Below, in pieces: positions 52,237 through 60,465 of a stretch of DNA of 64,000 bases. The stretch is from Meridianimarinicoccus marinus (lineage in GTDB: Bacteria > Pseudomonadota > Alphaproteobacteria > Rhodobacterales > Rhodobacteraceae), in contig NZ_JBFBVU010000006.1 in the NCBI RefSeq assembly GCF_040689105.1, positions 100,948 to 164,947 on the forward strand, read 5' to 3'. The stretch's first letter is position 1. Every line of letters starts with the position of its first letter. A program made the translations under genes and the position numbers. The notes under the pieces are model-generated. The model had not been told where the DNA came from. It searched no databases and saw only the letters and a program-made list of their open reading frames with translations.

Positions 52237-52890
52237 TCACAGCGCGAATTCCGCCGCCTTTGCAAAGCCCGGCAGGACCGGAGCGCCGGCATTGAAATCG
52301 TAGCGCCAGTTCACCGTGCCATCGATCTTGTAGCCGATCCTGACGGTGCCGAGTGCCTCATCCATGAAAACCGCCGCGATCCGGCCGCCTTCCTTCAACT
52401 GGTCCAGCAGCGCGTCGGGCACGGTTTCCACGCCCCCTTCTACCACAATGGCGTCATAGGGGCCATGTTTCGCCGCACCTTCGGCCAGCGGCGCGTGAAG
52501 GACGGCAACATTGTCGACCCCATGGTCGGCCAGGCGACTTTCGGCCTCGCGCGCCAGATCCTCGTCTTCCTCGATAGCCACCACGGCCTCGGCCAGTTGC
52601 GCGATCAGCGCCGCAGAGTAGCCGTAGGCGCAGCCCAAATCCAGAACCAGATCGGTGCGGTGGATGTTCAGCGCATCCAGCATTTTCGCCAAAGTGCGGG
52701 GCTCCAGCAACACGCGCCCGTCGCCCAGGTCCATGTTGTTGCCCATATAGGCGGCTTCAACCTGCGCCTCGGGCACGAAGACCTCGCGCGGGACGCGCAG
52801 CATGGCGTCGATGATCGGGTATTTCGTCACGTCCGAAGGGCGCACCTGGGTGTCGACCATCATCGTCCGGCGGGAAGTGAAATCGGGCAT
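52237..52890 (-). CDS. Protein-L-isoaspartate O-methyltransferase-like protein
   Basis: 217 residues. SAM-dependent methyltransferase fold with motif I DLGCAYGYSAALIAQL near residue 84 and MDLGDGRVLLEPRTLAKMLDAL, typical of PIMT-like proteins. It lacks the classical PIMT motif GTGSGY, so true isoaspartate repair is uncertain. The start MPDFTSRRTMMVDTQVRPSDV matches this Rhodobacterales subgroup, which is usually next to tolC. The upstream gap leads directly to tRNA-Cys on the other strand. Confidence 0.85.
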   Translation of the reverse strand: MPDFTSRRTMMVDTQVRPSDVTKYPIIDAMLRVPREVFVPEAQVEAAYMGNNMDLGDGRVLLEPRTLAKMLDALNIHRTDLVLDLGCAYGYSAALIAQLAEAVVAIEEDEDLAREAESRLADHGVDNVAVLHAPLAEGAAKHGPYDAIVVEGGVETVPDALLDQLKEGGRIAAVFMDEALGTVRIGYKIDGTVNWRYDFNAGAPVLPGFAKAAEFAL

Positions 52891-53014
52891 GGATCAGACT
52901 CTGCCGTTCAGGTTCATGTCCACTTCGGCTTCGCACAGATGCCCGGTGCGGGCAACCTCGCAAACCGCCTTGCGCGACCATACGACGTGGGTTATAGCCA
53001 CCGAACACCGGTTC

Positions 53015-53088
53015 GGCGAGTTGGCGGAGTGGTGACGCAGCGGATTGCAAATCCGTGTACACCGGTTCGATTCCGGTACTCGCCTCCA
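53015..53088 (+). tRNA. tRNA-Cys (GCA anticodon)
   Basis: 74 bases with acceptor GGCGAGT/ACTCGCC, anticodon loop ATTGCAAAT giving GCA, T-arm CCGGTTCGATTCCGG, and an encoded CCA end (53086-53088). No pseudoknot or intron is seen. It begins the region that precedes the receiver-domain gene. Confidence 0.97.
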
Positions 53089-53253
53089 GTATTCCCAAGG
53101 ATTTGAAGCCCTAAATGGGCAGACGCGATGACCGCCCTCCGGGTGGGCCCGGTTCGGGACGTGTCTGGAAGGATGAAGGCACCGCCCTGAGGGGCATCGG
53201 CGGTCTCCACCCTCACCTGGTCGTTGCCGGGCAGCATGATTTCGACAGCCGCT

Positions 53254-53997
53254 CTAGGTCAGGTCTTCCCGTATCTCCTCCACCAGCCGCATCAACGCGC
53301 GAGTCGAGGCCGTGGCCTGGGCAGGAGGGAAGGCGCGCAGGGCCGATTGCAGGAACGCTAGGTCCAGGGCCTGCGGCGCGGTGAAGAAGATGGTTGGCAC
53401 CGTCATCCCGGCCTTGCGCAATTCGGCCAGAAATTCGGTTCCGGCGCGGGGATTGTAACGGCCGTTTTCCGTGCGGCCGATGTCCGAGATGATAAGATCA
53501 TACCCCGCGCCGACCATGGCGAGGGCCTGTCCCGTGCTGACCGCTTCCTCTACCGACCACCCCTGCCCCCGGAAAACCGACGCCAGGATGGCGTTGTTCC
53601 GGGGCTGATCGTCAACCCAGAGAATGCGCCCCACGTGCATATCGGCCTTTTCCCCGGGGGCCACCCCATCGCCCGCCGTGACCCCCGCCGCGCCGCCCAC
53701 CGGCGTTGGGGGTTCCAGTGCGGCGACGCGCGACTTCAGGCCTTCGAGATCCAGCATGATCCGTTCGAGGGAACTGCCGGACTGATCGGCCATGCCCTCG
53801 ACCCGGTCCTCGACCTCTCTGGCGAATTCGCGGATCGTCAACTCGCGGTCGGTGCCGAACTTCAAGGAGACGTTGCGCTTGGCCAGAACCGCTTTCAGGG
53901 TCGGGGCCAGGAACAAGACCACGCCCACGGCCAGCAGGGTCCAGAGCAACTCGGGCAGGATCTTCAGGATCTCGATGAGGATGTCGTCTGAGGGCAT
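53254..53997 (-). CDS. Membrane-anchored receiver-domain protein
   Basis: 247 residues. N-terminal hydrophobic helix (LPELLWTLLAVGVVLFLAP), a short cytosolic linker with a coiled-coil (about 55-92), then a response-regulator receiver domain (about 125-247) with VDDQP and LIISDIG around the phosphoacceptor Asp. The lysine normally found after strand 5 is not obvious (TIFFTAPQALDL), so it may be an atypical receiver. No output or DNA-binding domain. No kinase is close. It lies beside tRNA-Cys. Confidence 0.72.
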   Translation of the reverse strand: MPSDDILIEILKILPELLWTLLAVGVVLFLAPTLKAVLAKRNVSLKFGTDRELTIREFAREVEDRVEGMADQSGSSLERIMLDLEGLKSRVAALEPPTPVGGAAGVTAGDGVAPGEKADMHVGRILWVDDQPRNNAILASVFRGQGWSVEEAVSTGQALAMVGAGYDLIISDIGRTENGRYNPRAGTEFLAELRKAGMTVPTIFFTAPQALDLAFLQSALRAFPPAQATASTRALMRLVEEIREDLT

Positions 53998-54151
53998 GGC
54001 GGCACGCTCGCGTCACAAGGCTGGCATTTGTCTTCTGGGGGTGGACCACGCAACCGCCGCGCGCCGACGCGGGCCTACCGGGAAACCTGCGGCCAGCTTC
54101 CGGTGCGCACCGCAAAAAATCAAGGCTGCTACAGGGGCAACGCGCGTGCGC

Positions 54152-54823
54152 TCACCAAGGGATGGTCTTGCCGGCCCAGTCGAAAAAGCCGCCCGAGTCG
54201 TCGGGGGCAAGGCCATCGACGACCGTCAACAGGTTCCGCGCCGCGTCTTCGGGCGCGACGGTCGGATGCCGGCTCGCGTAGGCGCGGGTCAGCGGGGTGG
54301 CCACGGTACCGGGATGCAGCGCTAAGCAGATCGCCTGCGGATGGCTGCGCCTCAGTTCGATCGCGGCACCCCTCAGGATCTGGTTGAGCGCGGCTTTCGA
54401 GGCGCGGTAACTGTGCCAGCCGCCCAGACGATTGTCGCCGATGGACCCGACCCGCGCCGACAGCGCCGCGAAGACCGCCCTGCGATCCTTGGGCAACAGC
54501 GGCAGTGCATGTTTCATAACCAACGCCGGACCCAGCGTATTAAGGTCGAACTGCGCCCGCAGCGCCGCAGGCGTGACCTCGCGCAGGGCCTTTTCCGGGG
54601 GGTGGCCTGCCACCTCTAGCCCCCCGGTCGCCAGGAAGATCAGGTCAAATGGCCCCTCTTGCCGCGACAGGCAGTCTTTGACCGCCGTTTCCGAGGTGAT
54701 GTCGAGCCCGTCGTCGCGCCGTGACAGGGTCGCGACGAGGCCCGCGCCCAGCCGTGTGCGCAACGCATCTGTCAAAGCGCCGCCAATGCCGCCGCTGGAC
54801 CCGATCACCAATGCCCGTTGCAT
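54152..54823 (-). CDS. Short-chain dehydrogenase/reductase (CsgA-like)
   Basis: 223 residues from ATG 54823 (AGGGGAGAG upstream). NAD(P) Rossmann motif LVIGSSGGIGGAL near residue 5 and the catalytic YRASKAALN (Tyr-x-x-x-Lys) near residue 147. The pattern fits C-factor-like SDR enzymes; substrate unknown. Small, single-gene unit between the receiver-domain gene and the beta-propeller gene. Codon use is normal. Confidence 0.85.
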   Translation of the reverse strand: MQRALVIGSSGGIGGALTDALRTRLGAGLVATLSRRDDGLDITSETAVKDCLSRQEGPFDLIFLATGGLEVAGHPPEKALREVTPAALRAQFDLNTLGPALVMKHALPLLPKDRRAVFAALSARVGSIGDNRLGGWHSYRASKAALNQILRGAAIELRRSHPQAICLALHPGTVATPLTRAYASRHPTVAPEDAARNLLTVVDGLAPDDSGGFFDWAGKTIPW

Positions 54824-54934
54824 GCGCTCTCCCCTTTGGATCAGGCCATCAGCTAGCCGAAAGTCCCGCCGGTTCAATCCCGGCCGGGCCACGGCGCGCT
54901 TGTTTCCAGGCCCAATGCGCCGCTACCATCGCGG

Positions 54935-55747
54935 ATGCCGATCGCATCTCCCCTGCTGAGGACCGCCCTTCTGGTCGCCCTCCCGCTAGCCGCGCCTGCG
55001 GCCGATCTGACCGTCCTGCGCAGTTTTCCCTTTCCGGGCCCGTCCGGTCTGGCGTTCGACCCGCTGTTCTGCGCGCTCTGGGTGGCCAATGAAACCGACG
55101 AGATCGCGCTGGTCACCCTGTGGGGCGCGCCGTTGCGCCGGTTTCGTTCCGATCTCAGCCGGGTCGATGCCATTGCCGTCACGGACGACCATCTGCTGCT
55201 GAGCGATGGCAGCGGGAGGTTTCAGGAAATGCACCGGGATGGCACCGCCCGAGACACGCCCTTCCGCCTGACCCGGGAGTTCTCGGACATCGACGGTCTG
55301 TTTGTGGATGCCGCCAGCGGCGAGATCTGGATCACCGATGATGCCCGCGCCCAGGTGGCGCGGCTGAATGCCGGTGGCGGGCTGCTGGCCCGGATCGACG
55401 GCGCAACGCTGACACCGCCGATGCTGGAGCCGCAGGGGTTGACCCGTGACCCGAACACCGGTCATCTGCTGGTGGTCGATGATGCCGATGCGCTGGACAG
55501 CCTGTTCGAATTCGACGCCACGGGCCGCCTGCTGGACGTGTTCCCGCTGGCCACGGCTGCCTACTACGATGCCGAAGGTGTCACCCTGGCCGCCGCGGCG
55601 GGGCTGGTGTTCGTGGCCTTCGACGCCGGCAACACCATCGTGACCTATGACTACCACCCGACCGTGCCCGCCGACAGCCCCTCGGACAGCCCCGCCGCCG
55701 ATCCTTGTAGCGTCTCGGGGCCGCCGCGCACGCCATTGGGGGGCTGA
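54935..55747 (+). CDS. Secreted beta-propeller protein (SdiA-regulated/NHL-like)
   Basis: 270 residues. Signal peptide MPIASPLLRTALLVALPLAAPAA, then repeated blades with patterns such as GLAFDPLFCALWVANETDEIAL, GLFVDAASGEIWITDD and GLTRDPNTGHLLVVDDAD. These six-bladed-like repeats are typical of SdiA-regulated/esterase-like propellers in the periplasm. No catalytic residues can be named. The C-terminus is Pro/Ser-rich. Upstream of the leu leader; no functional link with leuA is seen. Confidence 0.72.
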   Translation: MPIASPLLRTALLVALPLAAPAADLTVLRSFPFPGPSGLAFDPLFCALWVANETDEIALVTLWGAPLRRFRSDLSRVDAIAVTDDHLLLSDGSGRFQEMHRDGTARDTPFRLTREFSDIDGLFVDAASGEIWITDDARAQVARLNAGGGLLARIDGATLTPPMLEPQGLTRDPNTGHLLVVDDADALDSLFEFDATGRLLDVFPLATAAYYDAEGVTLAAAAGLVFVAFDAGNTIVTYDYHPTVPADSPSDSPAADPCSVSGPPRTPLGG

Positions 55748-55799
55748 GCTGGAAAACCGCGGTTGCATCGCCGATCCGGCCCGGTCTAAACTGCGCCCC

Positions 55800-55892
55800 A
55801 TGAACGCAACGGCTGCACCCCTCGCTGGTATTCGCGACCTGCCCCTCGGGCAGTTGGCCGCCGCACGTCTTCTGCTTCTTAGTCGCCTCTGA
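55800..55892 (+). CDS. leuL: Leucine leader peptide (attenuator peptide)
   Basis: A 30-residue frame starting at ATG 55800 with nine leucines, four of them consecutive (CTT CTG CTT CTT at residues 24-27), and an ending LLLLSRL. It lies 196 bases before leuA. Leader peptides with runs of control codons sense leucyl-tRNA supply: a stalled ribosome at the Leu codons would change RNA folding downstream. No clear ribosome-binding site was seen beyond weak purines. The Leu run overlaps the region before a strong inverted repeat. Confidence 0.65.
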   Translation: MNATAAPLAGIRDLPLGQLAAARLLLLSRL

Positions 55893-55924
55893 GCGTGCCG
55901 TTCCCCGGCGCGACCGCTCAGAGG
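55886..55924 (+). promoter_or_regulatory. Attenuator-like inverted repeat upstream of leuA
   Basis: Perfect ten-base repeat CCTCTGAGCG (55886-55895) and CGCTCAGAGG (55915-55924), with a small GCCG/CGGC stem inside the loop. The left arm contains the leader peptide's stop codon, so ribosome position would decide its folding. There is no T-run, so it could be the protector or antiterminator arm rather than the terminator. Confidence 0.55.
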
Positions 55925-55968
55925 ATGCTGCCCGCGCCACGACAGACTTCAAGCAGAACGGACCTCAG

Positions 55969-56085
55969 ATGACACAGACCTCCAATGCCCGCAGGCTGGC
56001 GCCTTCCGCCGCCGCCGCATGCCGCCCCTGTTGCGGCCCCCGTCCCATGCGCGGCCCCCGCGCCATCGCCACGAAACGGACCTGA
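55969..56085 (+). CDS. Possible 38-residue Cys/Arg/Pro-rich leader ORF
   Basis: ATG 55969, stop 56083-56085, three bases before the leuA ATG. It holds CRPCCGPRPMRGPR, a Cys-, Pro- and Arg-rich core. No ribosome-binding site stronger than GGACCTCAG precedes it. Either a second upstream ORF of the leu leader or a chance frame in structured leader RNA. Its close apposition to leuA is the only argument for translation. Confidence 0.25.
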   Translation: MTQTSNARRLAPSAAAACRPCCGPRPMRGPRAIATKRT

Positions 56086-56088
56086 CCC

Positions 56089-57657
56089 ATGACCTCTTCG
56101 ACCCAAGACCGTGTCAAGATTTTCGACACCACCCTGCGCGACGGCGAGCAAAGCCCCGGCGCCACCATGACCCATGCCGAGAAGCTGGAGATCGCGGGCC
56201 TGCTGGATGAAATGGGCGTGGATATCATCGAGGCCGGGTTTCCCATCGCCTCGGAAGGCGATTTCCAGGCGGTCAGCGAGATCGCGAAAAACGCGGTCAA
56301 CTCGTCGATCTGCGGGCTGGCGCGCGCCAATATCACCGATATCGACCGCTGCTGGGAGGCGGTGAAGCATTCCGCCCAGCCGCGCATCCACACCTTCATC
56401 GGCACCTCGCCGCTGCACCGGGCGATCCCGAACCTGTCCATGGATGAAATGGCCGAGCGGATCGAGCAGACCGTGACCCACGCCCGCAACCTGTGCCCGG
56501 ACGTGCAATGGTCGCCGATGGATGCCACCCGGACCGAGCATGACTACCTGTGCCGGGTGATCGAGATCGCCATCAAATGCGGCGCCACGACGATCAACAT
56601 CCCCGATACCGTCGGCTATACCGCGCCGCGCGAAAGCGCCGACCTGATCGCCATGCTGATCGAAAAGGTGCCCGGCGCCGACACGGTGACCTTCGCCACC
56701 CATTGCCACAACGATCTGGGCATGGCGACCGCCAACGCGCTGGCCGCGGTCGAGGCCGGCGCCCGGCAGATCGAATGCACCATCAACGGGCTGGGCGAAC
56801 GCGCCGGCAACACCGCGCTGGAAGAGGTCGTCATGGCCATGAAGGTGCGCAACGACATTCTGCCCTATGCCACCCGCATCGATGCCACCAAGATCATGAA
56901 CATCTCGCGCCGGGTGTCCTCGGTCTCGGGTTTCGCGGTGCAGCCCAACAAGGCGATCGTCGGCAAGAACGCCTTCGCCCATGAAAGCGGCATCCATCAG
57001 GACGGTATGCTGAAGAACGCCGAAACCTTCGAGATCATGCGGCCTTCAGATATCGGGCTGTCGGAAACCTCGCTGGTGATGGGCAAGCATTCGGGCCGTG
57101 CCGCGCTGCGCGCCAAGCTGGCGGATCTGGGCTATGACCTGGGCGACAACCAGCTGAAGGATGTCTTCGTGCGGTTCAAGGCGCTGGCCGACCGCAAGAA
57201 GGAGATCTACGACGACGATCTGGTCGCGCTGATGCAGGACAGCAGCGCCGAGGCTGCCAACGAGCATCTGAAGGTAAAATTCCTGCGGGTGATCTGCGGC
57301 ACCGAGGCGCCGCAATCGGCCGATCTGACCCTGACCGTGGATGGCAAGGACGAACAGGTGACCGCCACCGGCGACGGGCCGGTGGATGCGACCTTCAACG
57401 CGGTGAAGGCGATCTTCCCGCATGATGCGCGGCTGCAACTGTACCAGGTGCACGCGGTGACCGAAGGCACCGACGCACAGGCCACCGTCAGCGTGCGGAT
57501 GGAGGAAGACGGCAAGATCGTCACCGGCCAGTCCGCCGATACCGACACCGTGGTGGCCAGCGCCAAGGCCTATGTGGCCGCTCTGAATCGGCTGATCGTG
57601 CGCCGGACCAAGTCCCATTCCGATAAGAAGGAAATCAACTACAAGGACGTCAGCTGA
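56089..57657 (+). CDS. leuA: 2-Isopropylmalate synthase
   Basis: 522 residues. First committed step of leucine synthesis, joining acetyl-CoA and 2-oxoisovalerate. TIM-barrel catalytic domain begins VKIFDTTLRDGEQSPGATM (metal-binding DTTLRDGEQ), followed by FATHCHNDLGMATAN (HxH-type metal site) and GLGERAGNTALEE; the C-terminal LeuA_dimer regulatory domain (about 395-505) binds leucine for feedback inhibition. The upstream leader suggests attenuation. A GC-rich hairpin follows the stop. Confidence 0.97.
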   Translation: MTSSTQDRVKIFDTTLRDGEQSPGATMTHAEKLEIAGLLDEMGVDIIEAGFPIASEGDFQAVSEIAKNAVNSSICGLARANITDIDRCWEAVKHSAQPRIHTFIGTSPLHRAIPNLSMDEMAERIEQTVTHARNLCPDVQWSPMDATRTEHDYLCRVIEIAIKCGATTINIPDTVGYTAPRESADLIAMLIEKVPGADTVTFATHCHNDLGMATANALAAVEAGARQIECTINGLGERAGNTALEEVVMAMKVRNDILPYATRIDATKIMNISRRVSSVSGFAVQPNKAIVGKNAFAHESGIHQDGMLKNAETFEIMRPSDIGLSETSLVMGKHSGRAALRAKLADLGYDLGDNQLKDVFVRFKALADRKKEIYDDDLVALMQDSSAEAANEHLKVKFLRVICGTEAPQSADLTLTVDGKDEQVTATGDGPVDATFNAVKAIFPHDARLQLYQVHAVTEGTDAQATVSVRMEEDGKIVTGQSADTDTVVASAKAYVAALNRLIVRRTKSHSDKKEINYKDVS

Positions 57658-57681
57658 CCTGACAGCCGCTGTCCTGTCTCA

Positions 57682-57709
57682 CGGGCGCGCCCCACCGGCG
57701 CGCCCGTTT
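57682..57709 (+). terminator. Terminator after leuA
   Basis: Ten-bp stem CGGGCGCGCC/GGCGCGCCCG (57682-57691, 57697-57706), loop CCACC, followed by TTTC. Imperfect T-run. Confidence 0.75.
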
Positions 57710-57921
57710 CCTGTCCCCCCGCACCACCGGCATCCGCCCGAATGGCGCAAACGGCCGCCGTTAACGAAAAACTTCCCCAAGGTTTACCAGGCAGAACCCT
57801 GCCGAGCCCCGTGCAGGCGCCCATCTCCCCTTTCGCCCCCCTGCCCTGAAGCCTATAAGCGGGGCCAGCCTGCGGCAGTGACTCGCGGGACAATTTGGGG
57901 CATTAGCAGGACAACCTCGAC

Positions 57922-58959
57922 ATGGCGCTTTTCAGGGGCTTGTTTACTTCGGACGTGGCAATTGACTTGGGTACGGCGAACACGCTGGTTTACGTCAAGG
58001 GCAAGGGTGTGATCCTGAACGAACCCTCGGTGGTCGCCTATCACGTCAAGGACGGCGTCAAGAAGGTGCTGGCCGTGGGCGAGGATGCCAAGCTGATGCT
58101 GGGCCGGACCCCCGGTTCGATCCAGGCGATCCGGCCCATGCGCGAAGGCGTGATCGCCGATTTCGACGTCGCCGAAGAGATGATCAAGCATTTCATCCGC
58201 AAGGTTCACCGCCGCACCAGCTTCATCAAGCCCAAGATCATCGTCTGCGTGCCGCATGGTGCCACTCCGGTGGAAAAGCGGGCCATTCGCCAGTCGGTGC
58301 TGTCGGCGGGCGCCCGCCGCGCCGGGCTGATCGCGGAACCCATTTCAGCGGCCATCGGTGCCGGCATGCCGATCACCGATCCCACCGGCAACATGGTCGT
58401 GGACATCGGCGGCGGCACCACCGAGGTGGCAGTCCTGTCGCTGGGCGATATCGTGTATGCCCGCTCGGTCCGCGTCGGCGGCGACCGCATGGACGAAGGC
58501 ATCATCAGCTACCTGCGCCGCCAGCATAACCTGCTGATCGGCGAAGCCACCGCCGAGCGCATCAAGACCACCATCGGCACCGCCCGGATGCCCGACGATG
58601 GCCGGGGCCAGTCGTTGCAGATCCGGGGCCGCGACCTGCTGAACGGCGTGCCCAAGGAAACCGAGATCACCCAGGCCCAGGTGGCCGAGGCGCTGGCCGA
58701 ACCGGTGCAGCAGATCTGCGAGGCGGTGATGACCGCGCTGGAAGCCACGCCCCCGGATCTGGCCGCCGACATCGTCGATCGCGGCGTGATGCTGACCGGC
58801 GGCGGCGCGCTGCTGGGCGATCTGGACCTGGCCCTGCGCGAGCAGACCGGTCTGGCGATCACGGTGGCGGATCAACCGCTGAATTGTGTGGCCATGGGCA
58901 CCGGCAAGGCACTGGAATTTGAAAACCAGCTTCGCCATGTCATAGACTACGACAGCTGA
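57922..58959 (+). CDS. mreB: Rod-shape-determining protein MreB
   Basis: 345 residues. Actin-like ATPase that forms membrane-bound filaments directing lateral wall synthesis. Phosphate 1 AIDLGTANTLVYVKGKG, phosphate 2 VVDIGGGTTEVAVLSLG and adenosine motif GGGALLGDLDLAL are present. The N-terminal MALFRGLFTSD amphipathic helix contacts the membrane. It heads an mre-mrd operon; the gap to mreC is 71 bases. Confidence 0.97.
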   Translation: MALFRGLFTSDVAIDLGTANTLVYVKGKGVILNEPSVVAYHVKDGVKKVLAVGEDAKLMLGRTPGSIQAIRPMREGVIADFDVAEEMIKHFIRKVHRRTSFIKPKIIVCVPHGATPVEKRAIRQSVLSAGARRAGLIAEPISAAIGAGMPITDPTGNMVVDIGGGTTEVAVLSLGDIVYARSVRVGGDRMDEGIISYLRRQHNLLIGEATAERIKTTIGTARMPDDGRGQSLQIRGRDLLNGVPKETEITQAQVAEALAEPVQQICEAVMTALEATPPDLAADIVDRGVMLTGGGALLGDLDLALREQTGLAITVADQPLNCVAMGTGKALEFENQLRHVIDYDS

Positions 58960-59030
58960 CCTATCCGCGCGCGGGCGGTGGCCTGCCAGCCTGAGCCGCC
59001 CCGGTACCCGCCGCAGTCTCGGAGACGCAT

Positions 59031-59933
59031 TTGGCTTACGACGGCGACAAGGGACAGGACCATTTCCGGCCGATCCGGCGCATCTTCGCCGGCGGGCTGA
59101 TCCTGGTCTGCCTTGCCGTCTTCCTGCTGTGGCGCATCGACAGCCCAAGGGTGGAACGCCTGCGGACGGATGTGGTCGATGCGACCCTGCCCCGCGTGCA
59201 ATGGGCGATGGCGCCGATCACCGCGCTGGTCAAGATGAGCGACAATTTCTCGACCTATTCGGCGCTCTACCAGCAGAACCAGGAACTCCGCCGCGAATTG
59301 CAGCAGATGCGTGCGTGGAAAGAGGCAGCACTACAGCTGGAACAGAAGAACGCGCGGCTGCTGGATCTGAACAACGTCAAGCTGGATGCGCGGCTGACAT
59401 ATGTCACCGGCACCGTTCTGGCCGACAGCGGCTCGCCCTTCCGGCGGTCGGTGCTGCTGAACGTGGGCGAACATGACGGCATTCAGGAAGGCTGGGCGGC
59501 GATGGACGGGATCGGGCTGGTGGGCCGGATCTCGGGCGTCGGGCGGACCACGGCGCGGGTGATCCTGCTGACCGATCCGGCCTCGTCGATCCCGGTGACG
59601 ATCCAGCCCTCGGGCCAGCGCGTGCTGCTGAGCGGCGACAACTCCACCCAGCCGCGCATCGAGTTTCTGGAAAGCGTCGAACTGGTGCGGCCCGGCGACC
59701 GGGTGGTGTCCTCGGGCGACGCCGGGGTGTTCCCGGCGGGCATCCTTGTGGGCCAGGTGATCCGCGGCCCCGACAACCGCTTCCGGGTGCGGCTGGCGGC
59801 GGATTACGAGCGGCTCGAATTCCTGCGGGTGCTGCGCTATTCCGGTCCCGAACCGATCCGCGAAACCGGCCAGATCGTGCGCCCGCTGGCGGCGATGCAG
59901 GGCCCCGCGCAGCCGGAGGCCGCAGATGAGTGA
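59031..59933 (+). CDS. mreC: Rod-shape-determining protein MreC
   Basis: 300 residues from a TTG at 59031 with GGAG at 59021-59024. One N-terminal transmembrane helix (IFAGGLILVCLAVFLLW), a coiled-coil (about 78-110, LYQQNQELRRELQQM) and the MreC beta-barrel periplasmic domain. It couples MreB to the PBP2-RodA complex. Its C-terminus overlaps the first eight bases of mreD. The TTG start is unusual but supported by the ribosome-binding site. Confidence 0.92.
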   Translation: MAYDGDKGQDHFRPIRRIFAGGLILVCLAVFLLWRIDSPRVERLRTDVVDATLPRVQWAMAPITALVKMSDNFSTYSALYQQNQELRRELQQMRAWKEAALQLEQKNARLLDLNNVKLDARLTYVTGTVLADSGSPFRRSVLLNVGEHDGIQEGWAAMDGIGLVGRISGVGRTTARVILLTDPASSIPVTIQPSGQRVLLSGDNSTQPRIEFLESVELVRPGDRVVSSGDAGVFPAGILVGQVIRGPDNRFRVRLAADYERLEFLRVLRYSGPEPIRETGQIVRPLAAMQGPAQPEAADE

Positions 59934-60465
59934 GGGGCAGTTCTTCAAACGGCTGATGTTCGGCGGGCTGTTCGTGCTGCTGTGCGCGATGGTGATTATG
60001 GTCAAGCTGCTGCCGCTGGACCTGCAACCCGGCCCCCTGCCGACGCCCGATCTGGTGATCTGCCTCGTGGTGGCCTGGGTGATCCGGCGGCCCGACGGGT
60101 TGCCGGTCTGGCTGATCGCGGCGGTTGTCTTCGTCTCGGACCTGCTGCTGATGCAACCGCCGGGGCTGTGGACCGCCATCGCCATCGGCGCGACCGAATA
60201 CCTGCGCCGCCGCCACAAACGCCTGCAACCGCTGTCGGTGCTGGCCGAAACCGGGGTGTTCGCCGCGCTCTATACCGCCATGGTCGGGCTGAACTGGCTG
60301 GCGCTGACCGTGACCTTCGCCGATCAGCCCAGCCTGGGCGCACAGCTTCTGCGGATGCCGGTCACCGTGGCCGCCTATCCCTTCGTGGTGCTGCTGTGCG
60401 CCGTCGGTCTGGGCCTGCGCAAACGCCCCGTCCCCGAGGGCTTCGGCCGGGGGAGCGCGCGATGA
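59926..60465 (+). CDS. mreD: Rod-shape-determining protein MreD
   Basis: 179 residues, five to six membrane helices, low sequence conservation as usual. The gene begins eight bases before the mreC stop and its TGA overlaps the ATG of mrdA, so the whole operon is coupled. MreD helps activate the elongasome in the inner membrane. Position in the operon is the strongest evidence. Confidence 0.88.
   Translation: MSEGQFFKRLMFGGLFVLLCAMVIMVKLLPLDLQPGPLPTPDLVICLVVAWVIRRPDGLPVWLIAAVVFVSDLLLMQPPGLWTAIAIGATEYLRRRHKRLQPLSVLAETGVFAALYTAMVGLNWLALTVTFADQPSLGAQLLRMPVTVAAYPFVVLLCAVGLGLRKRPVPEGFGRGSAR

Noticed and set aside
53015..54151. Integrated element at tRNA-Cys
   Set aside because: No integrase, transposase or repeated tRNA 3' end was seen in the window, so an integrated island is not claimed.
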